From NCBI RefSeq assembly GCF_042685265.1, contig NZ_JBHUMX010000045.1: DNA of 64,000 bases; one strand, written 5' to 3'. The DNA comes from Oceanobacillus_B kapialis (GTDB lineage: Bacteria > Bacillota > Bacilli > Bacillales > Amphibacillaceae). The translations under genes and the position numbers were made by a program. The notes under the pieces were generated by a model that saw only the letters and a list, made by a program, of their open reading frames with translations, did not search any database and was not told the origin of the DNA. This document shows, piece after piece, positions 36,226-45,507 of this stretch; positions within the stretch are counted from its first letter, which is position 1, and each line of letters starts with the position of its first letter.

Positions 36226-37596
36226 ATAACTGCAATACAACAAATCGTTGAAAACCAACGAGCTTTTTACTCAAACGGAAATACAAGAGACTATCAAACT
36301 CGTAAAGCTACCTTAGAAAAATTAAAAAAAATGCTAAAAAAATATGAGCATGATATCTACAAGGCTTTACGAACAGATTTAAATAAATCCGAACAGGAAA
36401 CCTATACGACTGAACTTGGTTTTCTATATGCAGAAATTGACTTTACGTTAAAACACTTATTGGATTGGATGGAGCCGAAAAAAGTTAATGCACCTATTAC
36501 CCATAAAGGGACGAAAAACTACATTGTGAGTGAACCATACGGAGTTAGTTTAATTATCTCTCCATGGAACTACCCACTACAATTGGCGTTAGCACCAGCA
36601 GTTGGAGCGCTTGCTGCTGGAAACTGTGTCGTAATCAAACCATCCGAGCACTCTAGCGCGACGTCTTCCCTTTTAGCAAGGATGATTGCACGTACCTTTG
36701 ATCCATCATTTATTACGGTGGTAGAAGGTGAGAAAGAAACAAATCAAGAACTGTTACGTCAGCGTTTTGATTATATTTTCTTCACGGGAAGCACAGAAGT
36801 TGGAAAGATCGTCATGAGACAGGCAAGCGAGCATTTAACCCCCGTAACGCTCGAATTAGGAGGCAAGAGTCCGGCAATCGTAGATAAGGATGCAAATATT
36901 AATCTAGCTGCTAAACGGATTGTCTGGGGAAAGTTTACAAACGCAGGACAAACATGTGTAGCGCCAGATTATATTTACGTGCATGATAGTGTGAAATTTA
37001 AGTTACTTAAAGCAATGAAAAAATATATAAAATCCTTTTACGGCAAAGAACCATTACAAAACTCCAATTATACGAGGATCATTAATGCCTCTCATTTTGA
37101 CCGTATAATTGGTTATTTATCAGATGGAACAGTACTTCATGGCGGAAATTTTGATCGGCAATCCCTCATGATCGAACCAAGTATTTTAGATAAAATTAGC
37201 TGGGATGATCATGTTATGCAGGAAGAGATTTTTGGGCCAGTTTTACCTGTACTTTCGTTTACCAATGTGGAAGAAGCTGTTGAGATGATTAGTAAACAAG
37301 AAAAACCATTGGCCCTCTATTATTTTGGTGAAAACAATAAAACACAGGAACAAGTTATTCAATATCTTTCCTTTGGGGGCGGAAGCATAAATGATACGAT
37401 CTTTCATTTAGCAAATCCTCATTTGCCGTTTGGAGGAGTTGGAAATAGTGGGATGGGACAATATCATGGGAAATCGAGCTTTGAAACATTCTCCCATCAA
37501 AAAAGCATCTTAAAACAGTCCACTAAATTTGATGTACCTTTTCGATATCCAGGAAGCAAGATTGGGAAGGCTGTAATCAAGCGTATTATGAACTAA
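36226..37596 (+). CDS. Aldehyde dehydrogenase, apparent ATA start
   Basis: NAD(P)-dependent aldehyde dehydrogenase related to B. subtilis YwdH. Motifs: SPWNYPLQL, FTGSTEVGK, LELGGKSP (catalytic Glu, about 210) and GQTCVAPDY (catalytic Cys, about 244). The first ATG in frame (36331) would delete about 35 family-conserved residues. The expected N-terminus (TAIQQIVENQRAFY) is open in frame and begins at an ATA codon (36226), 6 nt after a strong AAGGGGGAG. I take ATA as the likely start; a sequencing error or a damaged start codon is the alternative. The enzyme core is certain, the start is not. Confidence 0.88.
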   Translation: MTAIQQIVENQRAFYSNGNTRDYQTRKATLEKLKKMLKKYEHDIYKALRTDLNKSEQETYTTELGFLYAEIDFTLKHLLDWMEPKKVNAPITHKGTKNYIVSEPYGVSLIISPWNYPLQLALAPAVGALAAGNCVVIKPSEHSSATSSLLARMIARTFDPSFITVVEGEKETNQELLRQRFDYIFFTGSTEVGKIVMRQASEHLTPVTLELGGKSPAIVDKDANINLAAKRIVWGKFTNAGQTCVAPDYIYVHDSVKFKLLKAMKKYIKSFYGKEPLQNSNYTRIINASHFDRIIGYLSDGTVLHGGNFDRQSLMIEPSILDKISWDDHVMQEEIFGPVLPVLSFTNVEEAVEMISKQEKPLALYYFGENNKTQEQVIQYLSFGGGSINDTIFHLANPHLPFGGVGNSGMGQYHGKSSFETFSHQKSILKQSTKFDVPFRYPGSKIGKAVIKRIMN

Positions 37597-37626
37597 AATA
37601 GCTTTTAAAATATAAACTAATAAAAT

Positions 37627-37660
37627 AACTACCATTTTCATCGCAAAGAAAATGGTAGTT
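37627..37660. terminator. Bidirectional terminator, aldehyde dehydrogenase / dinB
   Basis: AACTACCATTTTC and GAAAATGGTAGTT form a perfect 13-bp stem between convergent genes; ACTATTTTCG follows on the plus strand and TATTTTA on the minus strand. Confidence 0.8.
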
Positions 37661-37661
37661 A

Positions 37662-38915
37662 CTATTTTCGATAATCATCAAGGAAATCCTTCTGAAAACT
37701 AGTTCTCGGTTGTTCATCCTGACTAATTGTGTCCAGTTTCTTAAACACGTCATTACCGTATTTCTCAGATAAATCCTCAATAGCTTGATAAAGCTTTTCT
37801 TTTCCCGCTTCTTCTTCATACGTAAACAAGTCCAGTTGCTTTGCAATATTCTTTTTTACTTCTACATCCTGTACTGTAATTCCGAGTAGGCGGATTGGCT
37901 CTTGATTCCAATGTAAATGAAACAGTTCTTCTGCTTGATACAATATTTCGTCCTTGGTATCAATATAACGGTAAAGCTTTTTGCTTCTTGTTATGGTTTT
38001 TCGGTTCTTATAACGTATCATTATCTGTATGCTTTGGCCTGCAGCATTCTTGCGCTTCATTCTTCTCTCTACACTTTCCGCTAGTGAGGCAAGAAGCTTC
38101 CTAACTTCTTGTTCATCAACAGTATCAAAAGGAAGTGTTTGCGAGCTCCCAATGCTTTTAAATTCAAAAACAGCCTCTGGATCGACTTGTCGATTATCTA
38201 TTCCATTCGCTCTGTTTTTTAGACGCTCTCCATTAATACCGAGTAATTGCTTCAACTCATAAGTGTTATGTGTCGCCAAATCACCAATGGTTTCTATCCC
38301 TTTTTCTATTAACTTTGTCGCTGTCTTTTCCCCTACCCCATACATTTCTCCAATAGGTAGTGGCCATAGCGTGCTTGCAAGCTCCCTTTTGCGTAATACG
38401 GTTATTCCTAGTGGCTTTTTCATATCAGAACCCATTTTGGCAAGAAATTTATTTGGTGCAATTCCTATACTGCATGGTAAATCTAATTCCTCGAGAATTC
38501 TTTTTTGTAAACGATGGGCCATTTCCAAAGGAGACAGCTCACTATTTACGTCTGTTATGTCCATATATCCTTCATCAATGGAGACAGGCTGTACATTGGG
38601 TGTAATATCTGCCAATATTTTAAAAAGCTCCTTAGAAGCTGCTCGATATCGTTCAAAGTTAGGTGGCATGACAATTAGCTCCGGACAGTTCTTTTTCGCC
38701 TGCCAGATTGTCATTGTCGTTTTAACCCCTTTATCACGAGCTTCATAGCTGCTTGTTACAACAATTCCTTTTCTTTCCTCTGGATTCCCCGCAATAGCTA
38801 ATGGCTTGCCTTTTAATGATGGGTTATAAGCTGCTTCCACAGATGCATAAAAGCAATTCATATCAATATGGAAAATTACCCTTCCTTTTCCAGCGCTATT
38901 TGCTATCAATTTCAT
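37662..38915 (-). CDS. dinB: DNA polymerase IV (Y family)
   Basis: Translesion polymerase (417 aa) like B. subtilis PolY1/YqjH. Palm motifs: FHIDMNCFYASVEAA (metal Asp) and SIDEGYMDIT (Asp-Glu). Helix-hairpin-helix GVGEKTATKL and a little-finger domain follow. The C-terminal QLDLFTYEEE is a beta-clamp-binding motif. AAAGGGTGA precedes the ATG. I see no LexA/DinR box in the short upstream stretch. Confidence 0.94.
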   Translation of the reverse strand: MKLIANSAGKGRVIFHIDMNCFYASVEAAYNPSLKGKPLAIAGNPEERKGIVVTSSYEARDKGVKTTMTIWQAKKNCPELIVMPPNFERYRAASKELFKILADITPNVQPVSIDEGYMDITDVNSELSPLEMAHRLQKRILEELDLPCSIGIAPNKFLAKMGSDMKKPLGITVLRKRELASTLWPLPIGEMYGVGEKTATKLIEKGIETIGDLATHNTYELKQLLGINGERLKNRANGIDNRQVDPEAVFEFKSIGSSQTLPFDTVDEQEVRKLLASLAESVERRMKRKNAAGQSIQIMIRYKNRKTITRSKKLYRYIDTKDEILYQAEELFHLHWNQEPIRLLGITVQDVEVKKNIAKQLDLFTYEEEAGKEKLYQAIEDLSEKYGNDVFKKLDTISQDEQPRTSFQKDFLDDYRK

Positions 38916-38952
38916 TCACCCTTTATCGTTGTCTTCTTTTATTATAACATGG

Positions 38953-38995
38953 AAAGAGAAACCCTTTTGAGCTCTCCTCAAAAGGGTTTCTCTTT
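38953..38995. terminator. Terminator between the M20 peptidase and dinB
   Basis: A near-perfect stem, AAAGAGAAACCCTTTTGAG with its complement, 14 nt after the peptidase stop. T-rich flanks on both strands. Confidence 0.85.
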
Positions 38996-39009
38996 CTTAA
39001 TACATGCTA

Positions 39010-40140
39010 TTATGCTTCTTTCGCAGCTTCTGAAATGATAGATCCGACTAGTTCGGTAATTTTCACAAGCTCCTCAACTGGCATACGTTCATTCGTAGTA
39101 TGGATTTCTTCGTAACCTACAGCAAGATTAACAGTAGGAACGCCGTGGCCTGCGATAACATTCGCATCACTTCCACCACCACTTTGTAAAAGCTTGCTTT
39201 CGCGGCCAATAGCACTTGCAGCGCGTCTGGCTACCTCTACTACCTGATCTCCGGCTTTTTGCTTAAAACCAGGATACATAACTGTGACCTTAACCTCAGC
39301 TGATCCGCCAAGCTCCTGTGCTGTTTGCTCAAATGCTTCCTTCATTTTCGCTACCTGAGCTTCCATTTTTTCAGGGACAAGGGACCGTGCTTCAGCGAGA
39401 ATCTCCACATGGTCTACTACAATATTTGTTTGTTTTCCACCTTCAAACCGTCCAATATTAGCTGTGGTTTCCTCATCAATTCTACCTAAAGGCATTTTCG
39501 CAATAGCTTTAGCTGCTAGGGTGATAGCAGAAATACCCTTCTCTGGAGCGACCCCTGCATGTGCCGTTTTCCCTTTAACGGTGGCAAATACTTTCGCCTG
39601 CGTAGGAGCGGCTACGATAATATCGCCAACTTCCCCATTACTATCAAGAGCGTAACCATATTTTGCAGTAATCTGGTCAGGGTTCAATGCTTTGGCACCA
39701 ACTAGCCCAGATTCTTCGCCAACTGTAATAATAAATTGAATGTCCCCATGCTCTGTATTATTTTCCTTTAAGATGCGAATAGCTTCCAGCATAGCTGCTA
39801 ATCCAGCTTTGTCGTCAGCACCAAGTATGGTAGTGCCATCCGATACAATGTAGCCCCCTTCAATAGAAGGCTTTATTCCTTTCCCTGGTACTACAGTATC
39901 CATGTGAGAAGTAAAATAAATCGGCTCAACGCCAGGTTTATTACCCTTCAACGTACAAATTAAATTACCGGCGCCATGCCCTGTTGTGTCTGCTGCATCA
40001 TCTTCTACTACCTCAAGACCCAATTCAGTAAACTTTTGTTTAAGTATTCCTGCTATTTCCGTTTCATACTTCGTTTCAGAGTCAATTTGTACTAGTTCAA
40101 AAAATTCGTTGATTAATCTTTCTTGATTTACTGTCGTCAT
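39010..40140 (-). CDS. yqjE: M20/M42-like tripeptidase (PepT-like, YqjE)
   Basis: A 376-residue cytoplasmic zinc aminopeptidase-like protein. Metal-site motifs: FTSHMDTVVPG (His), LGADDKAGLAAMLEA (bridging Asp), VGEESGLVGA (Glu pair), DSNGEVGD, and GGGSDANV. It resembles PepT peptidases and B. subtilis YqjE. The physiological peptide is unknown. GGAGG lies 11 nt before the ATG. Confidence 0.9.
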   Translation of the reverse strand: MTTVNQERLINEFFELVQIDSETKYETEIAGILKQKFTELGLEVVEDDAADTTGHGAGNLICTLKGNKPGVEPIYFTSHMDTVVPGKGIKPSIEGGYIVSDGTTILGADDKAGLAAMLEAIRILKENNTEHGDIQFIITVGEESGLVGAKALNPDQITAKYGYALDSNGEVGDIIVAAPTQAKVFATVKGKTAHAGVAPEKGISAITLAAKAIAKMPLGRIDEETTANIGRFEGGKQTNIVVDHVEILAEARSLVPEKMEAQVAKMKEAFEQTAQELGGSAEVKVTVMYPGFKQKAGDQVVEVARRAASAIGRESKLLQSGGGSDANVIAGHGVPTVNLAVGYEEIHTTNERMPVEELVKITELVGSIISEAAKEA

Positions 40141-40164
40141 GAAAATTCATTCCTCCAATAGTGT

Positions 40165-41715
40165 CTATAATGGCATGTTCCCATGTTTCTTTTTTGGGCG
40201 TTCCTCATGTTTATTATACATTATTTCCAGTGCTTGAATAAGTATTATGCGTGTTTGCTCAGGTGAGATGACATCATCAACCATTCCTAAAGCTGCAGCA
40301 GCATACGGATTTGCGTGCTTTTCTCGATAAGCAGAGATTTTCGCTTCTTTTATTTTAGTGGGATCTGCAGCTCCTTCAATTTCTTCCCCATAGAGTATAC
40401 TTGCAGCTCCCTCGGGCCCCATTACAGCGATTTCCGCCTGCGGCCAAGCGTAGACGATATCTGCTCCTAGTGCTTTACTATTAAGCGCCACGTACGCACC
40501 ACCAAATGCTTTTCGCAGTATCACTGTAATTTTTGGAACAGTAGCTTCTGCATATGCATACGCAATTTTTGCACCATGTCGTATAATCCCTTCATGTTCT
40601 TGCTTTACCCCTGGAATAAAGCCCGTAACATCCTCTAATGTGATCAAAGGAAGGTTGAAGCAATCACAAAAGCGAATGAACCGAGCAGCTTTGTCACTAG
40701 CATCAATATCTAAACCTCCAGCTTTATACTTTGGCTGGTTACATACAAACCCGACAGCTTCTCCTTTTAGTCTCGCAAAACCAACAACAATGTTTTTGGC
40801 AAAATGTTCATGAATTTCCATAAAAGAACCCTTATCAGCTACTTGCTCAATAATTCGCTTCACATTATACGCAGCCTTACTATCTGAAGGAACTATATCA
40901 AGTAACTGGGGACGCAGGTTGTCTGTTTTCTCTTTATTTAATGATAGCCTTGCCCGTTGCTGATTATGTTCAGGGAAATAAGAAAGCAATGTTTTTAGAG
41001 CCTCCAACGCCTCCTGTTCAGTAGCCTTTACCAGGTGTGCATTTCCACTCTTTTGACTATGAATCCCAGCACCCCCTAAGACTTCAGGTCCAAGCTCTTC
41101 ACCTGTTACCTCTTTTAGAACTTTTGGGCCTGTAATAAACATATGTGAGGTGTTTTCTACCATTATAATAAAATCAGTTAATACAGGGGAATATACAGCA
41201 CCACCAGCACTTGGCCCCATAATTACTGAGATCTGAGGAACCACTCCCGAATAAAGGACATTTCGGCGAAAAATTTGCCCATAACCGTCAAGGGAGGCAA
41301 CACCTTCCTGAATACGTGCACCACCTGAATCAATTAGCCCAATTATTGGAGCCCCGTTTTTCCCTGCAAGATCTAAAATCGCTGCAATCTTTTTTCCATG
41401 CATTTCTCCCAGTGATCCACCATGTACCGTAAAATCTTGGGCATATATGTATACCGGCTTTCCTGCTATCTTACCATAACCAGTAATGACACCATCACCG
41501 TTATAAGACTCTCCATTTTCCACTTCATGTCGTGAAGTTATAAAAGGCTGTAATTCTACAAAACTATCAGAATCTAGCAAATAACCAATTCGTTCCCTAG
41601 CCGTCCATTTGCCTTTCTTATGCTGCTCATATATACGCTTTTCTCCACCACCGTTTTTGACCTGATCTTTTATCCTAGCAAGCTTTTCTATTTGTAAATG
41701 CTCGGAATTACTCAT
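40165..41715 (-). CDS. yqjD: Acyl-CoA carboxylase carboxyltransferase (YqjD; PccB/MmdA-like)
   Basis: Carboxyltransferase subunit (516 aa) of the propionyl-CoA carboxylase / methylmalonyl-CoA decarboxylase family. Crotonase-fold motifs: GLIDSGGARIQEGV, MGPSAGGAVYSPV, DVTGFIPGVKQEH and GGAYVALNSKALGAD. No biotin carboxylase partner lies nearby. Its neighbour is methylmalonyl-CoA epimerase, so a propionate/methylmalonyl-CoA role is likely. The start at MSNSEHLQ (41715) overlaps the end of the epimerase gene; only a weak GGGGC precedes it. Confidence 0.9.
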   Translation of the reverse strand: MSNSEHLQIEKLARIKDQVKNGGGEKRIYEQHKKGKWTARERIGYLLDSDSFVELQPFITSRHEVENGESYNGDGVITGYGKIAGKPVYIYAQDFTVHGGSLGEMHGKKIAAILDLAGKNGAPIIGLIDSGGARIQEGVASLDGYGQIFRRNVLYSGVVPQISVIMGPSAGGAVYSPVLTDFIIMVENTSHMFITGPKVLKEVTGEELGPEVLGGAGIHSQKSGNAHLVKATEQEALEALKTLLSYFPEHNQQRARLSLNKEKTDNLRPQLLDIVPSDSKAAYNVKRIIEQVADKGSFMEIHEHFAKNIVVGFARLKGEAVGFVCNQPKYKAGGLDIDASDKAARFIRFCDCFNLPLITLEDVTGFIPGVKQEHEGIIRHGAKIAYAYAEATVPKITVILRKAFGGAYVALNSKALGADIVYAWPQAEIAVMGPEGAASILYGEEIEGAADPTKIKEAKISAYREKHANPYAAAALGMVDDVISPEQTRIILIQALEIMYNKHEERPKKKHGNMPL

Positions 41716-42166
41716 TGCTTTTTCGCCCCACATACTCACAATATTCAATCAGTGATCCAGATGAAGCTTTAGGATGAATAAAGGCAATTTTACTTTCCTG
41801 TACGCCTTTTCTAAGATTAGAGCTAACTAATGGAACCCCAAGAGAATGGATATCCTTAACCTTTTTTGCTATGTCATCAGTCTCAAAAGCAATATGGTGT
41901 AACCCTTCACCGTACTTTTCTATGTAACAATGTATAGGGGAAGTTGCACTCAATGGTTCTAATAGTTCAATTTGTGTATTATCCGCCTGTAATATTGCTG
42001 CTTTTACACCTTCTGTTGCCACCTTCTCGGTTTTGGTTAGTTGTAATCCAAGCACTTCTACATAAAAAGGTAATACGCTTTCTATATTTCTGACAGCTAT
42101 CCCGATATGAGCTAGCTTAGGGGCGTTGCGGGTCATGCTTTCTTTTAGCGATTGCAGGTGATCCAT
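41708..42166 (-). CDS. mce: Methylmalonyl-CoA epimerase
   Basis: Glyoxalase-fold metalloenzyme (152 aa) that interconverts (R)- and (S)-methylmalonyl-CoA. Ligand motifs: KLAHIGIAVRNIESVL (His), NTQIELLEPL (Glu), GEGLHHIAFETDD (His) and GSLIEYCEYV (Glu). The start MDHLQSLKES at 42166 follows GGGGGT; an upstream TTG would add 11 residues. The end overlaps yqjD, pointing to a two-gene operon. Confidence 0.93.
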   Translation of the reverse strand: MDHLQSLKESMTRNAPKLAHIGIAVRNIESVLPFYVEVLGLQLTKTEKVATEGVKAAILQADNTQIELLEPLSATSPIHCYIEKYGEGLHHIAFETDDIAKKVKDIHSLGVPLVSSNLRKGVQESKIAFIHPKASSGSLIEYCEYVGRKSNE

Positions 42167-42332
42167 ATTGTTACCCCCATTTTTTATTTTCCTTATCAAA
42201 TAAATATGCTTCTGTAACTTGAGGAATAACTGAATCTTTTGCTACACCGCATTCTTTTCACGATTTCACTTGTCCATTCTCCTATTTCACGATAAAATAC
42301 AAGTAACAGAAGGGTTTAAAGGGGGACTGAAC

Positions 42333-42443
42333 ATGGCTGCAAAAAAATCTAAGCGTCAAAGAAAAACTACGATCATCGTATATATTATGATTCTTGCAAT
42401 GCTACTTTCCACATTAACTGCCGGGTTGGCAATGTTTATATAG
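42333..42443 (+). CDS. prli42: Prli42-type stressosome-anchoring miniprotein
   Basis: A 36-residue protein: basic N-terminus MAAKKSKRQRKTT, then one membrane helix IIVYIMILAMLLSTLTAGLA and MFI. This is the conserved Prli42 pattern of Bacilli (KK-x-R-x-RK then a helix with MLLSTLxAGLAMF). In Listeria Prli42 tethers the stressosome to the membrane. GGGGGA lies 6 nt before the ATG and a strong terminator follows. It sits upstream of mce, the usual place in Bacillaceae. Confidence 0.88.
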   Translation: MAAKKSKRQRKTTIIVYIMILAMLLSTLTAGLAMFI

Positions 42444-42450
42444 TTGGATA

Positions 42451-42484
42451 AAGACTGAAATCGAAACACGATTTCAGTCTTTTT
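42451..42484 (+). terminator. Terminator of prli42
   Basis: AAGACTGAAATCG and CGATTTCAGTCTT form a 13-bp stem with a T-run, 8 nt after the prli42 stop. Confidence 0.9.
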
Positions 42485-42534
42485 AGTTGTTTCTTGATTA
42501 TATTAAGCTTTATATACTAGACATTCACTTTCCC

Positions 42535-43503
42535 TTAGCCTCTTTTTTTATTTTGTATATCACTTTTTTTATATCGTTGCTTTAGCAATAGATAATCCTC
42601 TATTTCGTGTAGTAGACGAAATAAATTAGCCCGGGTTTCAAATTCTTCACGTGTTTCAGGTAAGTCTTCTTCATCAAATTCTTTTTGTAATTTGTTTAGT
42701 TCCTCTAGATATACAATAGCTGTATTTCCTGGATGTACTGCCTTTGATAACCCTTCAAAAAAGACAGCAACTTTTTCAGAAATGGTTATTTTGTTTGGTA
42801 ATTTTGTTACAAGTGGTAGCATTCTCTTTAATAATTCAAATTGGCGCTGTCGCATATAAAAATAATCCCGATACGGATGCTTGCTTCGCAATAGGTGGTT
42901 TTCCTTATCTCGTTCAACCAAATCTAAAGCCTCTTCAAGAAGTGTCTCTGTTTCTGATATTTCCTTGCCATCCCAGTGCTTCTCTTTGTTACGAACATAC
43001 AAAGCGACTTCGAATAAAATAGTCTGGAAGTTGTGTTCTACCCTCTTTTGCTTGGCTTTTAATTTTTTATCCAAGCTTGGCATATATAAGTTTAGCAGTA
43101 ATCCTGTCCCGATTCCTACAATAATAAGCACGAACTGATCTGTTAAAAAGGAAAGATCAATACCTGAAGCACTATACAGATTTAAAATAATGACCGAGCT
43201 TGTGGCAATTCCTTGAGTCACCTTTAAATAGACGGTAACAGGGATAAATGCAGCAAGCATTAGTCCTACTGATATAGGATGATATCCAATCACTTCAAAA
43301 AACACTACAGAAAATATACTCGCTATTACGCATGCCAAAAAACGGTTCCAAGCACTAAGGAATGATTGCTTTCTGGAAGGCTGGATACACAGAATTGTTA
43401 AAATCCCTGCTGATACAAAGTTTGTTAGCCCTAAAAATTGTGCGATCGATATCGCAACAGGCGTCCCAATCGCAGTCTTTATTGTCCTATAACCGATCTT
43501 CAC
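42535..43503 (-). CDS. yqjA: Aromatic acid exporter family protein (DUF939), YqjA-like
   Basis: A 322-residue membrane protein: about five N-terminal helices in a GYRTIKTAIGTPVAISIAQF-type exporter domain, then a C-terminal helical cytoplasmic domain rich in charged residues. Substrate unknown. I place the start at GTG 43503 (AAAGGAG 8 nt upstream), giving exactly the B. subtilis YqjA length; an upstream in-frame ATG lies in non-conserved sequence. Confidence 0.87.
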   Translation of the reverse strand: MKIGYRTIKTAIGTPVAISIAQFLGLTNFVSAGILTILCIQPSRKQSFLSAWNRFLACVIASIFSVVFFEVIGYHPISVGLMLAAFIPVTVYLKVTQGIATSSVIILNLYSASGIDLSFLTDQFVLIIVGIGTGLLLNLYMPSLDKKLKAKQKRVEHNFQTILFEVALYVRNKEKHWDGKEISETETLLEEALDLVERDKENHLLRSKHPYRDYFYMRQRQFELLKRMLPLVTKLPNKITISEKVAVFFEGLSKAVHPGNTAIVYLEELNKLQKEFDEEDLPETREEFETRANLFRLLHEIEDYLLLKQRYKKSDIQNKKRG

Positions 43504-43590
43504 TTTTATAACTCCTTTAAATCCCCTATACAATTTTACATAAACTAAATGATTACGAATGGTTAGCAAACATGTATACCTACTTAGAAG

Positions 43591-43634
43591 TAAAAAGAGG
43601 CTGACCTAATTTAATAGCGACAGCCTCTTTTTAC
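43591..43634. terminator. Bidirectional terminator downstream of brxB
   Basis: AAAAGAGGCTG and CAGCCTCTTTT pair across a 17-nt loop, flanked by A and T tracts; it follows the brxB stop in the minus direction. Confidence 0.85.
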
Positions 43635-43668
43635 TTTGCACACTTTGCTGTATTTACCAGCTAAAGAA

Positions 43669-44100
43669 CTAAATTTCTTCGCAGTGTTCATCAAATATGG
43701 ATTGTAATCTTCCGACAACATCCATAGCGCTATGTCCTTCAATATCATGTCTTTCCAGCATAGTTACAACTTTTCCATCTTTCATAAAAGCAAAGGAAGG
43801 TGAAGAAGGTGGGTATCCTTCAAAATAACTACGTGCCTTTTCTGTAGCTTCTTTATCCTGCCCTGCAAAAACGGTAACGAGATGATCAGGTCGTTTATCA
43901 TAATGTACAGAGTTTGCAGCAGCTGGACGAGCTACACCACCAGCACATCCACATACTGAATTTACCATCACAAGTGTAGTCCCTTTACGGTCAAATGCTT
44001 GGTCTACCTCTTCTGGTGTTTTTAATTCTTCATATCCAGCTTCCGTTATATCTTCACGTGCTGCATTCACAACATCATTCATAAAAATATTGAAATCCAT
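43669..44100 (-). CDS. brxB: Bacilliredoxin BrxB (YqiW)
   Basis: De-bacillithiolating thioredoxin-fold protein of 143 aa (YphP/YqiW family). The CGC active site is at residues 50-52 (NSVCGCAGGVARPA). It removes bacillithiol from proteins oxidised under stress. In B. subtilis it also lies downstream of bkdB. The C-terminus (DEHCEEI) is typical. Confidence 0.95.
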   Translation of the reverse strand: MDFNIFMNDVVNAAREDITEAGYEELKTPEEVDQAFDRKGTTLVMVNSVCGCAGGVARPAAANSVHYDKRPDHLVTVFAGQDKEATEKARSYFEGYPPSSPSFAFMKDGKVVTMLERHDIEGHSAMDVVGRLQSIFDEHCEEI

Positions 44101-44213
44101 ACTTGCTTCAACCCCTAACGTAAATTAATTCTATTAAATCATGTACTCAGCATATCAAGTTTCACACGATTTATCAATTTATAAAACACGCTCAGGAAAT
44201 GATAGTCAGTCAT

Positions 44214-45488
44214 TTAATAAATACTTAATGTATTCTCATTCATGTTCTCTAATGTTTTCTTCATATAGGACAAGAAGTTCCCGCAAACTAACCCATCCAG
44301 AACGCGATGATCAAGAGATAAAGAAAGGTTAACCATGTCTCTGGCTGCAAACATATTATTTACGATTACAGGTCTTTTTACGATTGACTCGACCTGTAAA
44401 ATAGCAGCCTGTGGATGATTAATGACGCCCATAGAATGAATAGATCCAAAAGAACCTGTATTATTAACTGTAAACGTTCCACCTTGCATATCATTTGCAG
44501 TTAGTTTGCCATTCCTTGCTTTACCCGCTAGTTCAGAAATCTCTTTTGCAATTCCTTTGATGCTTTTTTCATCAGCATTCTTTATAACAGGTACAAATAA
44601 TTCTTCATCTTTCGCAACAGCGATCGAAAGGTTAATTGCTTTCTTTTGAATTATTTTATCTCCAGCCCACATACTGTTTAACTGTGGATATTCTTTTAAT
44701 GCCTGGGAGACTGCTTTTACGAAGAAGGAGAAGAATGTCAGGCTGAATCCTTCTTTTCGCTTGAAATCATCTTTGATTTGATTCCGATATGTCACAAGAT
44801 CTGTTACATCCACCTCTACGGTCATCCAGGCATGCGGGATCTCTTGCTTCGATTTCACCATATTATGGGCGATCGCTTTACGTACCCCTGTTACTGGAAT
44901 TTCGATATCGCCTTGTTGTACCTCTGCAGGTTTGGTTGGAGCACTTGTTTTTTCGACAACTGGCTCTTGTTCCGGCTCAGAAGGTTTGGTAGAAACGGTT
45001 TCGTCGCTACTCTTAGTTTGAGGTTTTCCATGTGCAAGATATTTTTCAATATCTTTTCTCGTAATTCTTCCCTTCTGACCTGTACCATCCACTTGATTAA
45101 GGTCTATATCATTTTCTTGTGCTAAACGCAACACAGCTGGAGAATAGCGTTTCTTCATCGATTGATCTGTTTCTTTAGATTGCTTATCTTCTGCTGCTTC
45201 CTTCTTGTCGGTTGTAGTTGAAGAGTCTGCTGAATCACCTTTACTATCCTCTGTATCGATGTAACACATGAGGTCTCCTACTGAAATTGTTTCACCCTCT
45301 TGGGCAACAAGTTCCTTTATAACCCCCGTAAAGGAAGAGGGTACTTCTGCGTTAACCTTATCTGTCATAACTTCAGCTATAGGGTCATATTTATTCACTT
45401 TATCGCCTGGTTGAACAAGCCATGAACTAATCGTTCCCTCTGTTACACTTTCCCCTAGTTGTGGCATGTTAATTTTTTCCGAAGCCAT
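44214..45488 (-). CDS. bkdB: Branched-chain keto acid dehydrogenase E2
   Basis: Lipoamide acyltransferase of the branched-chain 2-oxo acid dehydrogenase complex (424 aa). It has an N-terminal lipoyl domain (VMTDKVNAEVPS, lipoyl Lys), a linker, a peripheral-subunit binding domain (SPAVLRLAQENDIDL) and a catalytic domain (SLSLDHRVLDG with catalytic His). The start ATG at 45488 follows AAGGAGG. Last gene of the bkd operon; the complex makes branched acyl-CoA primers for membrane fatty acids. Confidence 0.96.
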   Translation of the reverse strand: MASEKINMPQLGESVTEGTISSWLVQPGDKVNKYDPIAEVMTDKVNAEVPSSFTGVIKELVAQEGETISVGDLMCYIDTEDSKGDSADSSTTTDKKEAAEDKQSKETDQSMKKRYSPAVLRLAQENDIDLNQVDGTGQKGRITRKDIEKYLAHGKPQTKSSDETVSTKPSEPEQEPVVEKTSAPTKPAEVQQGDIEIPVTGVRKAIAHNMVKSKQEIPHAWMTVEVDVTDLVTYRNQIKDDFKRKEGFSLTFFSFFVKAVSQALKEYPQLNSMWAGDKIIQKKAINLSIAVAKDEELFVPVIKNADEKSIKGIAKEISELAGKARNGKLTANDMQGGTFTVNNTGSFGSIHSMGVINHPQAAILQVESIVKRPVIVNNMFAARDMVNLSLSLDHRVLDGLVCGNFLSYMKKTLENMNENTLSIY

Positions 45489-45507
45489 GTTCAATCCTCC
45501 TTCAGAT

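Noticed and set aside
38916..38952. LexA/DinR box before dinB
   Set aside because: No CGAAC-type inverted repeat found; only a TATAAT-like element at 38941-38946.
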